A DNA stretch of 64,000 bases from UBA11524 sp964464815. Its GTDB lineage: Bacteria > Bacillota > Clostridia > Christensenellales > Aristaeellaceae. The DNA lies in NCBI GenBank assembly GCA_964464815.1, contig CAYXHF010000002.1, forward strand, positions 1 to 64,000, given 5' to 3'. Positions 1 through 7,967 of the stretch are shown in pieces (positions within the stretch are counted from its first letter, which is position 1; the number at the start of each line of letters is the position of its first letter). A model generated the notes under the pieces. It was not told the DNA's origin. It made no database searches and saw only the letters and a list, made by a program, of their open reading frames with translations. A program made the translations under genes and the position numbers.

Positions 1-182
1 GTTCTTCTTTGACCAGCATTTCCATTCCTGACAGCGTCACAGCCATTGGCGATTACGCTTTCTACGACTGTCCTAAACTCACCCTCACCGTTGGTTATGG
101 CTCCTATGCCGAAACCTACTGCAAGGAAAGTAATTTGTCGTACAAGTATCAAGAGGCATCCACCGACTGGCTTCTCGACTAA
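1..182 (+). CDS. C-terminal end of a BspA-type leucine-rich-repeat protein (partial)
   Basis: An open frame runs in from the left edge (first full codon at base 3) and ends in TAA at 180-182. The roughly 59 visible residues include ISIPDSVTAIGDYAFYDCP followed by LTLTVGYGSYAETYCKES. This is the last LRR_5 (BspA/TpLRR) repeat and the typical closing segment of such proteins. These families are usually surface or secreted adhesion-like proteins, but the N-terminus lies outside the window, so localisation cannot be judged. A terminator hairpin follows within 10 nt. A second LRR_5 protein lies at 38563-39828. Confidence 0.75.
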   Translation, partial: SSLTSISIPDSVTAIGDYAFYDCPKLTLTVGYGSYAETYCKESNLSYKYQEASTDWLLD

Positions 183-189
183 CCCCTTT

Positions 190-219
190 ACGCCCTGCAC
201 ACGCATGCAGGGCGTTTCA
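190..219 (+). terminator. Terminator after the LRR gene
   Basis: Perfect 9-bp stem ACGCCCTGC / GCAGGGCGT around an 8-nt loop, followed by a short T-containing tail, directly after the stop codon at 182. Confidence 0.6.
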
Positions 220-308
220 TATTGGCGTTTGTCTTCCCTTCACCGAGAACTTGCTCCTTTTTGGACGGAAGTTCTCGATGGAAGCGAATTTTTTCGTACT
301 CCGCACCA

Positions 309-356
309 AAAAACAGGCGCTGTCACAGCTCATCCCGCTGTCACAGCGCCTGTTTC
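309..356. terminator. Long bidirectional terminator hairpin
   Basis: An inverted repeat of about 19 bp with one mismatch (arms begin AAACAGGCGCTGT and end ACAGCGCCTGTTT). It sits 5 nt from the end of the minus-strand metallo-hydrolase gene and mainly serves that gene. A-rich and T-rich flanks allow function in both directions. Confidence 0.7.
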
Positions 357-360
357 ATTT

Positions 361-1017
361 TCATTTTCCGCCCAGGCTCGTCGGCCGAAGCACCGCCAGG
401 TACGGCTGGCACATCAGGTCGCCCGCCGAGACCCGCAGCAGCGGCAGCTCCTCCGCCTCCTGCGCGTAGAGCCGCAGGAAGTCGCCAACCGGTGCAATCG
501 GCCACGACGCATTCGCCACCGTCTTGTAGTGCATCGGCAGAATTACCCGCGCGTGCAGCATCTGCGCCACCTGCTGCGCCTGACGCGCGTCAATGGTGTA
601 GTAGCCGCCGACCGGCAGCATCAGCACGTCCGCATGGCCCAGCCGGAGTAGCTGCTCCGCGTCCGGCAGGTGGCCCAAATCGCCCAGATGCATCACCGTC
701 AGGCCCTCTGCCTTGATAACGAACAGCAGTGTCTTGCCGCGCTGTGCTCCCTGCGCCGCATCGTGGAAGGCTTCAATAGCCCGCACGCTTGCGCCACCGC
801 CAAGGTCGAAATCGCCCGCGCGGTCAATGATACGCGGCGTGCCAGGTATCGTTCCCACAGCGTTGTGGTCGTGATGCTGATGCGACACCAGCACCACATC
901 CGCCGGATTGGCCGTCACCGGGTATCCGCAGGCATCGTCGTATGGGTCGGTGATGATGCGGATGCCGTTTTCCAGCTCCAGCAGGAATTTCGCGTGTCCG
1001 ATGCATGTCAGAATCAT
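361..1017 (-). CDS. MBL-fold metal-dependent hydrolase (UPF0173-like)
   Basis: A 218-aa metallo-beta-lactamase fold protein. It starts MILTCIGHAKFLLELENG and carries the metal-binding signature VSHQHHDHN (HxHxDH), a later Asp in HLGDLGHLP and a His in LPMHYKT. These supply the usual two-metal ligand set. The ATG at 1017 is chosen because GAGGAAAG lies just upstream and the start overlaps the preceding gene by four bases; the longer in-frame extension only shadows that gene. The overall pattern fits the small UPF0173 metal-dependent hydrolases, whose substrate is unknown. It is last in a three-gene operon with the genes at 1014 and 1513. Confidence 0.8.
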   Translation of the reverse strand: MILTCIGHAKFLLELENGIRIITDPYDDACGYPVTANPADVVLVSHQHHDHNAVGTIPGTPRIIDRAGDFDLGGGASVRAIEAFHDAAQGAQRGKTLLFVIKAEGLTVMHLGDLGHLPDAEQLLRLGHADVLMLPVGGYYTIDARQAQQVAQMLHARVILPMHYKTVANASWPIAPVGDFLRLYAQEAEELPLLRVSAGDLMCQPYLAVLRPTSLGGK

Positions 1018-1511
1018 GGGGCTTTCCTCCTCTTTTGCGCCGCGTGGCATAGGTACGGTCGCAGCCCATCCCATAGCGGCTGATGCTCGCGTAATCTCGC
1101 GGCCAGCTGCTGATGGAGCATCCCGCAGAAGCGCTCCACCGCCATGTCGCCCTGCTCCTCCGCTTTCGCCAGCGCACGGAGCAAGGTGGCCTCCGGCGCC
1201 TGTCCATCCGCATGGCGGCACAGTAGCGACAGGCAGGCGGCCACTTCTCCCGTGGCGCTTGACGCATCCGGCACATCCTCCGGCACGGGCAGGGCATGAT
1301 CGAGCAGCAGCCAGCCATTCTTCTCCCACACGCGCCAGCCGTTTTCCTCCGCGCGATGCCGGAAGTCCGCAAGCGCCTCCGCCGAGGCAACCAGCGGCAA
1401 GTCCGTCGCCAGTAGCGCCTGTGCATCGTCGCTCCGGCGCAGGGCCGCCTTGCGCGTCACGGGCGTTTGGGACAGCAGCTGCTGCATTTGGGTGCGCCAT
1501 GGCGCAAGCAT
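1014..1511 (-). CDS. Hypothetical protein, 165 aa
   Basis: I do not recognise a family. The protein is alpha-helical in character, rich in Ala, Leu, Glu and Arg, with no signal peptide or membrane segment. A Trp-rich centre (ENGWRVWEKNGWLLLDHALPVPED) is followed by a Cys/His-containing helical half. The ATG at 1511 is preferred: GGAGG lies upstream and the previous gene stops at 1513. Its end overlaps the metallo-hydrolase start as ATGA, so the two are translationally coupled. Conserved packing suggests a functional link with its neighbours, but nothing visible says what it is. Confidence 0.7.
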   Translation of the reverse strand: MLAPWRTQMQQLLSQTPVTRKAALRRSDDAQALLATDLPLVASAEALADFRHRAEENGWRVWEKNGWLLLDHALPVPEDVPDASSATGEVAACLSLLCRHADGQAPEATLLRALAKAEEQGDMAVERFCGMLHQQLAARLREHQPLWDGLRPYLCHAAQKRRKAP

Positions 1512-1512
1512 G

Positions 1513-1962
1513 TTACTTGTCCTCCACGGCGTAATACTCAATGTCAATCGTGTTCATCGAGGCGTAGCGTCCCTGGAAATCCAGCTGGTATTCCAGATGC
1601 ACGCGGCCACTGGCTTCGCTGGCGTTGCAATACACATGCGTGGGATAAATCGCCATCGACATGCCGCCATAGGGCGTGCGGTATTCGCCCTCAAAGCGCT
1701 GCTCCTTGACAAAGACCATGGTCGTGCCAAACTCACCGGGTCGGCTCATGGAGACGCGGTTTTCGGACATGGAGAGAATGACGTCATTTTTCATGACTTC
1801 CTTGTCGTCCACGGGCAGGTTTTCCTCATAGCGCAGCATGTAGCCAGAGGGTGTCTTGCGCAGTTCACCACGGCAAAGCAGCTGCATCGGCTCGGTGGTT
1901 TCTTCGCCCCGAACGATGCTGGTCATTTTCAGCAATACGGGGATGGTTTCCTTCTTCTTCAC
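1513..1962 (-). CDS. DUF1934 (YwiB-like) beta-barrel protein
   Basis: 149 aa. It has the DUF1934 pattern: an N-terminal strand with basic residues, a central LRYEENLPVDDKEVMKNDVI segment, and a final strand pattern VHLEYQLDFQGRYASMNTIDIEY. Members are small lipocalin-like beta-barrels of unknown role found in Bacillota. The start is taken as GTG at 1962 because AAGGAG lies 6 nt upstream; the longer open frame would run through the promoter. It is first in the operon, is transcribed from 2077-2105 and is divergent from ispE. Confidence 0.8.
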   Translation of the reverse strand: MKKKETIPVLLKMTSIVRGEETTEPMQLLCRGELRKTPSGYMLRYEENLPVDDKEVMKNDVILSMSENRVSMSRPGEFGTTMVFVKEQRFEGEYRTPYGGMSMAIYPTHVYCNASEASGRVHLEYQLDFQGRYASMNTIDIEYYAVEDK

Positions 1963-2076
1963 TGGTGACTCCTTTTCGCGCCATTTCGTGCGCGAGGTTT
2001 CTTGGGATAGCGGGTGTCTTTTGGGCAAGCCTGTCGCCACCTCCGACACCCTTCCCGAAAAATTCGGATATGATAT

Positions 2077-2105
2077 AGTATAGCACATTTTTTCATCTTG
2101 CACAA
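2077..2105 (-). promoter_or_regulatory. SigmaA-type promoter for the DUF1934 operon
   Basis: Minus strand TTGTGC (2105-2100), 17-nt spacer, TATACT (2082-2077). Its -35 box overlaps the -35 box of the divergent ispE promoter. Confidence 0.7.
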
Positions 2106-2126
2106 TCGCCCAAATTGGCGTATGAT
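2098..2126 (+). promoter_or_regulatory. SigmaA-type promoter for ispE
   Basis: TTGCAC (2098-2103), 17-nt spacer, TATGAT (2121-2126), about 30 nt before the ispE start codon. Confidence 0.7.
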
Positions 2127-2154
2127 AAACATATCGCGAAGGAGGTCTTGCTTG

Positions 2155-3039
2155 ATGACGACTTTACACCTGCTGAGCCGCGCCAAAATCAACTGGACGC
2201 TGGATATCACCGGTCAGCGGCCGGATGGCTATCACCTGATGGACATGCTGATGCAGTGCGTCACGCTGTCGGATGACATCACGCTCACGCGTTTGGAGAC
2301 GCCAGAGCTGCACCTGACAACGGGCGGTCAGCCGTACCTGCCGCCGGATGAGCATCATCTGGCCTTGCGGGCCGCGCGTGCGCTGCAAGCGGCGACCGGA
2401 TGCACGCTTGGCGCACGGATTCACGTGGAGAAGCACATTCCCGTCGGCGCCGGCATGGGCGGCGGCAGCAGTGATGCCGCCGGCGTGCTGCTCGGGCTAA
2501 ATCGCCTATGGGGATTGTCGCTGTCCACCGAGGCGCTTGAGGCCATTGGCCTGACGCTGGGCGCGGATGTGCCGTTCTGCATCCGTGGCGGCCTGACGCG
2601 CACAACCGGTATTGGCGAAAGCATGGTGTCCCTGCCCTGTGCAACGATGCATCCCCTGCTGGTCATTCAGCCCTGCGAGGGCCTGTCCACCAAGGAGGTC
2701 TTCACCGCCTATCATGCGCATGAGATTACCCTGCGTCCTGACACACAGTGCGCACAGGAGGCGCTTGTGGCCGGTGATTTGCCGCGCCTGTGCAGCGCCC
2801 TGGGCAACGTGTTGCAGCCCGTGAGCGCCCTGCTGCGCCCGGAAATCGAGCAAGCCATCGCCGCCTTGAAGGACGCTGGCGCATGCACCGCCCTGATGAC
2901 CGGCAGTGGCAGCGCGGTCTTTGGCGTCTTTGGCGACGATGCCAGCGCCGATGCCGCATATGACGCCCTGAAGGGCCGATACGATCGCATTTTCCGCTGT
3001 GCCACCTGTATGGACAGCGTGGCCGAAATCGCAATATAA
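2155..3039 (+). CDS. ispE: 4-diphosphocytidyl-2-C-methyl-D-erythritol kinase
   Basis: A cytosolic GHMP kinase that phosphorylates CDP-methylerythritol in the non-mevalonate (MEP) isoprenoid pathway. The 294 aa show the family hallmarks: N-terminal SRAKINWTLDITGQRPDGYH, the glycine-rich ATP loop PVGAGMGGGSSDAAG near residue 95, GADVPFCI, and the C-terminal MTGSGSAVFGVF. The ATG at 2155 has GGAGG nine bases upstream; the in-frame upstream extension lies in the promoter region. The gene is monocistronic, with its own promoter and a terminator shared with the convergent SipL-like gene. Confidence 0.95.
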   Translation: MTTLHLLSRAKINWTLDITGQRPDGYHLMDMLMQCVTLSDDITLTRLETPELHLTTGGQPYLPPDEHHLALRAARALQAATGCTLGARIHVEKHIPVGAGMGGGSSDAAGVLLGLNRLWGLSLSTEALEAIGLTLGADVPFCIRGGLTRTTGIGESMVSLPCATMHPLLVIQPCEGLSTKEVFTAYHAHEITLRPDTQCAQEALVAGDLPRLCSALGNVLQPVSALLRPEIEQAIAALKDAGACTALMTGSGSAVFGVFGDDASADAAYDALKGRYDRIFRCATCMDSVAEIAI

Positions 3040-3044
3040 TCAAA

Positions 3045-3079
3045 GTGCGGCTTTCCCCTTGCTTGGAGGAAAGCCGCAC
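3045..3079. terminator. Terminator between convergent ispE and SipL-like genes
   Basis: Arms GTGCGGCTTTCC and GGAAAGCCGCAC flank a short loop. It lies 6 nt after the ispE stop and 4 nt from the stop of the opposing gene. Confidence 0.75.
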
Positions 3080-3082
3080 GCT

Positions 3083-4615
3083 TTATGCCACGGATTTTTT
3101 CCAGACGATGATGCTTTGTCCCGGTCGTAATTCATCCGGCGCATCCGGATTGAGCTGACGCAATTGCGCCATCGGCACGCGGAAACGCTCCGCCAGCTGC
3201 CACCACGTTTCGCCATTGCCAACAAACCAGAGCGTCATGCCGCTTTCGGGCGCAGGCGCGTCCTTCTCCTGCGCGTCGGTCAGTAGCGTCACCGATGCCG
3301 TCTGGACGCCTTCGCACGCCATGTGCAGCACATAGCGCAGCTCCACGCGGTCGGAGGTAATCGGGACGGCCTCCACCTCACCGCAGGTCAGGGTGATATG
3401 CTGCTCCTGCGCGCAAGTCACCGCAAAGGATGCATGGAAGGGCGCCTCCTGATGCACGGTCACGGGTGCGTCGCTCCCCTGCGTCATGTACAGCAGGGTG
3501 ATTTCCAGCATGCCCTCCACGTTCATGCGGCTCGGCGTGGCCTCCTGCGCGGTCAGCACCGGCGTCAGGAAGGCGCATAGCATCGTCTGCACCGGCGGCG
3601 TTCCGTCAGGCAGCAGGAGCGTCGTCTTCCCGGATTCGGCGGCGGTGGCATACGTTTCGCCTGTGCGGATGGTCATGGGCTGCTCCTGCCACGCCAGCGT
3701 CGGGCCATCCAGGGTGAACGCATCCCGCAGGATGGTCATTTTCTCCTGCGTGTCCTCCCAGCCCTGCACGCCCAGCAGCACCTCGGCCCGCAGCGTCTTG
3801 CTGCCATCGCCCATTTCCTGACTGGCGACGGCCACATCCCGCACCACCACGCGCGCACCCAGCAGCTCGCCGGCCTCGCCACTGACCTCCACACCTTGGG
3901 AGAAGGGAATCGTGTGGCGCGTGACGACAATGGGCTTGCCGGGCAGGTTGCTGGCATGCACCGCCTCCAGCGCCACCGTGCCTTCCACACCAATGCGCCC
4001 CTGACCGCCTGTTACCTCCTTCACCTCAGCCGTCGCGTCGGCGCAGAGCGTTTCGCGGATTTGCAGTGCATCCTCCAGCGCCAGCTCTTCGCGCAGCAGC
4101 ACATCCGCTTGCCCGCTGGATACGGTTCTGCGCGGCGCAATCTCCTGCGTCATGATTTCCACACCACCGGGTGCTTGCACATTGGTCACAACCTCCACCG
4201 GCGTGGATGATACGCCCGTTGCCTCCATCTGCACGATGGCCCGCATGTTCAGCCGTCCGCCCTGCACCGCCGCATCCACATGCTCCACGCGTGCCGTAGC
4301 ATTGACGCGCCCCTTGCTCTGCGCGCCCGGCAATTCGCACTGGTGAATGAAATCGGCGGTCGCCTCCACCACCTGCACCTGGTCGGGCGTCCCCTGCGTG
4401 TAGAGGACGTGGAACAGCACCTTGCCCGACAGTGTCGCGCGATCCTGACCGCTTTCGGCACGGTCAATCACAGCCATGCCACCCGCATGCAGGACGTGTG
4501 TTTCCTCGCGCAAGCCACCGGGCAGGGTAATTTCTCCCTCCACCACCGCGCTGGACGTGCCACGACCTGTTTTTTGCTCCAGCATGACGCTTTCCTTCAT
4601 AAGCTGCGTTTCCAT
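3083..4615 (-). CDS. SPOCS (DUF3794) and LysM protein, SipL-like spore coat factor
   Basis: 510 aa. The N-terminal and central parts are beta-rich SPOCS/DUF3794-type segments (from about residue 20, for example GEITLPGGLREETHVLHAGG and LSGKVLFHVLYTQG). The C-terminal 45 residues form a LysM domain (NGETWWQLAERFRVPMAQLR ending RPGQSIIVWKK). This length and order match SipL of Clostridioides difficile, which binds the spore coat ATPase SpoIVA through its LysM domain; SPOCS domains are also found in spore-coat and cortex proteins. There is no signal peptide, consistent with mother-cell action. The start is ATG 4615 (or TTG 4618), with AGGAGG upstream. I assign family with good confidence and SipL orthology tentatively. 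Confidence 0.75.
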   Translation of the reverse strand: METQLMKESVMLEQKTGRGTSSAVVEGEITLPGGLREETHVLHAGGMAVIDRAESGQDRATLSGKVLFHVLYTQGTPDQVQVVEATADFIHQCELPGAQSKGRVNATARVEHVDAAVQGGRLNMRAIVQMEATGVSSTPVEVVTNVQAPGGVEIMTQEIAPRRTVSSGQADVLLREELALEDALQIRETLCADATAEVKEVTGGQGRIGVEGTVALEAVHASNLPGKPIVVTRHTIPFSQGVEVSGEAGELLGARVVVRDVAVASQEMGDGSKTLRAEVLLGVQGWEDTQEKMTILRDAFTLDGPTLAWQEQPMTIRTGETYATAAESGKTTLLLPDGTPPVQTMLCAFLTPVLTAQEATPSRMNVEGMLEITLLYMTQGSDAPVTVHQEAPFHASFAVTCAQEQHITLTCGEVEAVPITSDRVELRYVLHMACEGVQTASVTLLTDAQEKDAPAPESGMTLWFVGNGETWWQLAERFRVPMAQLRQLNPDAPDELRPGQSIIVWKKSVA

Positions 4616-4647
4616 CAATGCTTCTCCTCCTTGCGGTTTTTCAGGAC

Positions 4648-4676
4648 AAGGTATGCGGGAAGAGAAACAGCTATAC
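4648..4676 (-). promoter_or_regulatory. Possible sigmaE (mother-cell) promoter of the SipL-like gene
   Basis: Minus strand GTATAGC, 14-nt spacer, CATACCTT resembles the sigmaE pattern (ATA-type -35, CATACA-type -10). It lies about 33 nt upstream of the start. No good sigmaA promoter is visible. This is speculative but fits the predicted sporulation role. Confidence 0.3.
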
Positions 4677-4828
4677 CGTAAGTTTTATGAAATTCTCATC
4701 TTTGAGTGCTTTTCTTTTCCTATAACATGTGTTATAATAACAGGGAATCGTTTTCGTCCGCGCACGAAACGCTGAAACGCCAGCTTGTACTTTTCAGACC
4801 CGAAAATGTATTTTTGCGGCGTTTTCCC

Positions 4829-4857
4829 TTGCACTTTCTTGCCAAAGCTGGTATGCT
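4829..4857 (+). promoter_or_regulatory. SigmaA-type promoter for xpaC-telA
   Basis: TTGCAC, 17-nt spacer, TATGCT, 79 nt before the xpaC start. Confidence 0.6.
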
Positions 4858-4936
4858 GTTTCGTGAAGCACCGATGTGTTTCGTCGCGTCGCTTCCTTGC
4901 CCATATGATTGATAAACCAAAGGAGTTTTCCCCATC

Positions 4937-5968
4937 ATGAGCAAATCTGCCAAGAACAAAAAGACCACGGCCGCCGAAAGTGCCGGAGAAATTGCCTTTT
5001 GGGTGACATTTCTGCTTTCCCTCGCCCTGCCGATTCCGGGCTTCTGGAAATTCGTAGGTGTCTGCGGCGTCAGCGTCGGCACGAAGAAGCTGTTTTCCTT
5101 CTTCGGCAAGTCCAAGAAGGAGCGCAAGGAGTCCAGGCCGGAGCTGATGGGCAATATCGCCTTCTGGGTTTCCTTTCTGCTGGTCTGTGCGCTGCCCATT
5201 GGGAATCTGGCAAAGCTCATTGGTGGCTTCGGCATTGCAAAAGCGCTGAAAAAGCTGGTCAAGACAATGGCCACGCCGCTGGAAGGGCTGCACACCGAAA
5301 ACGGTGAGCGTGTGAAGGAAGAGCCCACCACTGACGTCAGAACACCCGAGGATCAGCGCGCCCGCGACGTGGTGGTCAGCGGCCTGGAGCTGCTCAGCCA
5401 GATTGCGCAGGAGCGCAACGCCATTGACGAGTATGTGATGACGCGCCGCCTCAAGGATTTGGACGAAATTGTGCGCAAGATGCTGCAAACCGTCGTTGAT
5501 GATCCCAGCGATGCGCCCCGCATGCGCAAGTTCATGAGCTACTATCTGCCCACAACGCTCAAGCTGCTGCAATCCTACCGCACGATGAAGGAGCGCGGCG
5601 TTTCCTACAGCGAAGTCACCGCGACCCGCGAAAACCTCATCCATGCGCTGGATAAAATCATACAGGCCGCCCAGAAGCAGCTGGATGCCCTGTACGAAAA
5701 CGACCTGCTGGATATGACAACGGATATGGACGTGCTGGAGCAGATGCTCCGCCGCGACGGCTACATGGAAAACGCCTTTGCCGAGGCCGCCCGTGAAGCT
5801 GCCACGCAGAGTACACCTGCCCAGACCGATTCCAACCAGCAAGCCGATTTGCACACGCCCACATCGACCGCCGCCGCGCGTCAGATGCAGCAGGGCGCAC
5901 CCATTTTGCAAATGCCACTGGAGGATTTGCCGCCGCTTGATGTGCCGCAGCAATCCGCACACAAATAA
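4937..5968 (+). CDS. XpaC-family membrane protein
   Basis: 343 aa. Two hydrophobic segments near the N-terminus (IAFWVTFLLSLALPIPGFWK and NIAFWVSFLLVCALPIGN) are followed by a long helical cytosolic region. That region contains the XpaC/5-bromo-4-chloroindolyl phosphate hydrolysis family core (residues about 130-260: YVMTRRLKDLDEIVRKMLQT, FMSYYLPTTLKLLQSYRTM). The tail is Gln/Pro/Ala-rich. XpaC genes are typically paired with telA, as here, 38 nt downstream. The pair is associated with tellurite or toxic-anion and cell-envelope stress, but the biochemical role is unsettled. ATG 4937 follows AAAGGAG. Confidence 0.85.
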   Translation: MSKSAKNKKTTAAESAGEIAFWVTFLLSLALPIPGFWKFVGVCGVSVGTKKLFSFFGKSKKERKESRPELMGNIAFWVSFLLVCALPIGNLAKLIGGFGIAKALKKLVKTMATPLEGLHTENGERVKEEPTTDVRTPEDQRARDVVVSGLELLSQIAQERNAIDEYVMTRRLKDLDEIVRKMLQTVVDDPSDAPRMRKFMSYYLPTTLKLLQSYRTMKERGVSYSEVTATRENLIHALDKIIQAAQKQLDALYENDLLDMTTDMDVLEQMLRRDGYMENAFAEAAREAATQSTPAQTDSNQQADLHTPTSTAAARQMQQGAPILQMPLEDLPPLDVPQQSAHK

Positions 5969-6006
5969 CTTTTGATGCCACAAATACGATAAGGAGGATG
6001 TTTTCC

Positions 6007-7185
6007 ATGGAAGAACAGTTCCCGATGCTTTCCCTGACTCCTGAAATTCCCGATGTGTCTGCTCCGGATGTTTCCGGCAGCATTCAGCAGGCCGCACCGG
6101 TTGCTGCACCCGCTGCTCCTGCGCCTGCCGCGGAGCAGAAGGCACCCCGCCTGGATCAGAACCAGCTGACGCCTGCCGAAAAGAAGGCCATTGAGGACTT
6201 CCTTGGCAAGCTGGACATCACCAATCCGGATCACGTGCTGCTCTTTGGCGCGGACGCACAGAAGCGCATCAGTGACTTCTCCGACAGCGCTCTGGAGGCC
6301 GTTCGCACGCAGGACACGGGCGAGGTTGGCCAGATGCTGGAAAATTTGGTTGTCGAATTGAAGGGCTTTGAGGATGACGCCGAAGGCCGCAAGGGCATCT
6401 TCAAGCTGTTTGACAACGCCGAAAGCCGCATTGAGCGCATGAAGGCCCGCTACAACAAGGCCAACGTGAATGTGGAAAACATCGCGACATCTCTGGAAGG
6501 CTATCAGGCACAGCTGCTCAAGGACGTGGCACTGTTCGACCGCCTCTATGATCAGAACACCGCCTATTTCCGTCAGCTGACGCTCTACATCATCGCAGGC
6601 GAAGAGAAGCTCCAGCGCGTGCGTGAAGGTGAATTGAAGGAATTGCAGCAGCAGGCCGCCGCTTCTGGCGACGCCATGGACGCCCAGAAGGCCAACGACC
6701 TGTCCGCGCAGTGCGACCGCTTTGAAAAGAAGCTGCACGACTTGAAGCTCACCCGTCAGGTGTCCATGCAAATGGCGCCGCAGATTCGTCTGCTCCAGAA
6801 TAATGACAGCCTGCTGGTGGAGCGCATTCAGTCCACGCTTTCCAACACCCTGCCGCTGTGGAAGAACCAGATGGTGCTGGCCCTGGGTCTGCATCACTCC
6901 CAGCAGGCGCTCAAGGCGCAGCGTGCCGTGACCAACATGACCAACGATCTGCTGAAAAAGAACGCAGAGACGCTCAAAATGGGCACGATTGAAACGGCCA
7001 AGGAGGCCGAGCGTGGCATCATCGACATTGAGACGCTGGTGCAGACCAACCAGAGCCTGATTGACACCATCAACGAGGTGATGACCATCCAGCAGGACGG
7101 CCGCACCAAGCGCATTGAAGCGGAAAAGACGCTCTATCAGATGGAAGTCGATTTGAAGAAGAAGCTGCTGCAAACCAAGATTTAA
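6007..7185 (+). CDS. telA: TelA-family toxic anion resistance protein
   Basis: 392 aa, all-helical and soluble, with an Ala/Pro-rich N-terminal 45 residues. The TelA core follows (for example VENIATSLEGYQAQLLKDVALFDRLYDQN, VSMQMAPQIRLLQNNDSLLVERIQSTLSNTLPLWKNQ, quoted in part). TelA proteins occur with XpaC or TerD systems and are linked to tellurite, colicin and envelope-stress tolerance. The ATG at 6007 sits nine bases after AAGGAGG; the upstream ATG at 5998 abuts that ribosome-binding site and is rejected. It is second in a two-gene operon closed by a terminator. Confidence 0.9.
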   Translation: MEEQFPMLSLTPEIPDVSAPDVSGSIQQAAPVAAPAAPAPAAEQKAPRLDQNQLTPAEKKAIEDFLGKLDITNPDHVLLFGADAQKRISDFSDSALEAVRTQDTGEVGQMLENLVVELKGFEDDAEGRKGIFKLFDNAESRIERMKARYNKANVNVENIATSLEGYQAQLLKDVALFDRLYDQNTAYFRQLTLYIIAGEEKLQRVREGELKELQQQAAASGDAMDAQKANDLSAQCDRFEKKLHDLKLTRQVSMQMAPQIRLLQNNDSLLVERIQSTLSNTLPLWKNQMVLALGLHHSQQALKAQRAVTNMTNDLLKKNAETLKMGTIETAKEAERGIIDIETLVQTNQSLIDTINEVMTIQQDGRTKRIEAEKTLYQMEVDLKKKLLQTKI

Positions 7186-7199
7186 TTTGAACAACTTCC

Positions 7200-7240
7200 C
7201 CCGGCGGGACGTGAAAAAGCACATCCTGCCGGGTTGTTTT
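7200..7240 (+). terminator. Terminator after telA
   Basis: Stem CCCGGCGGGA / TCCTGCCGGG with one G.T pair and a T-rich tail (TTGTTTTGC), 14 nt after the telA stop. Confidence 0.75.
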
Positions 7241-7319
7241 GCTTTGCTATCGCTTTTTTCGGCGAATTTGGGATAATTTCGCGACTTTGGAACGTTGGAT
7301 GATGGGGAGGAATGTTTTC

Positions 7320-7967
7320 ATGCGCATCATTGGCCTGACAGGCGGCATCGCCTGCGGAAAATCGACCATCAGCCAAACGCTGTCGTCACTGGGCGCAGTC
7401 ATTGTGGATGGCGATTTGCTTTCCCGGGAGCTGACATGTCCCGGAGGTGTGGCGCTGCCGGACATTCGCAGCACCTTCGGCGATGCGGTTTTCGCGCCGG
7501 ATGGCACGCTGAATCGTCGCGCATTAGGAGCGCGCGTCTTCTCCTCCCCAGCGGAAAAGGACAAGCTGGATGCCCTGATGCAGCCCCTGCTTCGCCAACA
7601 GATTCTCCTTCGCATCGACAATGCCCAGCAAAGTGGCGCGGCCATCTGTGTGCTGGACATGCCACTGCTGTTTGAGGCCGGACTGGACAGCCTGTGCGAC
7701 ACCGTCTGGTGCGCCACGCTGCCGCGCGAAGTGCAGCTTCAACGGTTGCAAGCGCGGGACGGCTTCACACGTCAGGAGGCTGAAAACCGCCTGAACAGCC
7801 AGATGCCTACTGACGAAAAAGCCCGACGTGCCGATGTGGTCATTTCCACCGTCGGCGAAATTGCCCAGACACAGGCCATGATTCCGCCGCTGTATGCCGC
7901 CGAGCTGGCCCACGAGGAGGCTTCCCATGGAAAACGCACCGATTTCACCGCGTCCACGACGCTCTGA
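7320..7967 (+). CDS. coaE: Dephospho-CoA kinase
   Basis: 215 aa. This is the last enzyme of coenzyme A synthesis, phosphorylating the ribose 3-OH of dephospho-CoA. The P-loop MRIIGLTGGIACGKSTIS is at the very N-terminus, followed by GAVIVDGDLLSREL, VLDMPLLFEAGLD and the lid motif RLQARDGFTRQEAENRLNSQ. The ATG at 7320 is preceded by GGGAGG and begins exactly at the family start; the 27-codon upstream extension is spurious. The 3' end overlaps the next gene by 41 nt. Confidence 0.95.
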   Translation: MRIIGLTGGIACGKSTISQTLSSLGAVIVDGDLLSRELTCPGGVALPDIRSTFGDAVFAPDGTLNRRALGARVFSSPAEKDKLDALMQPLLRQQILLRIDNAQQSGAAICVLDMPLLFEAGLDSLCDTVWCATLPREVQLQRLQARDGFTRQEAENRLNSQMPTDEKARRADVVISTVGEIAQTQAMIPPLYAAELAHEEASHGKRTDFTASTTL

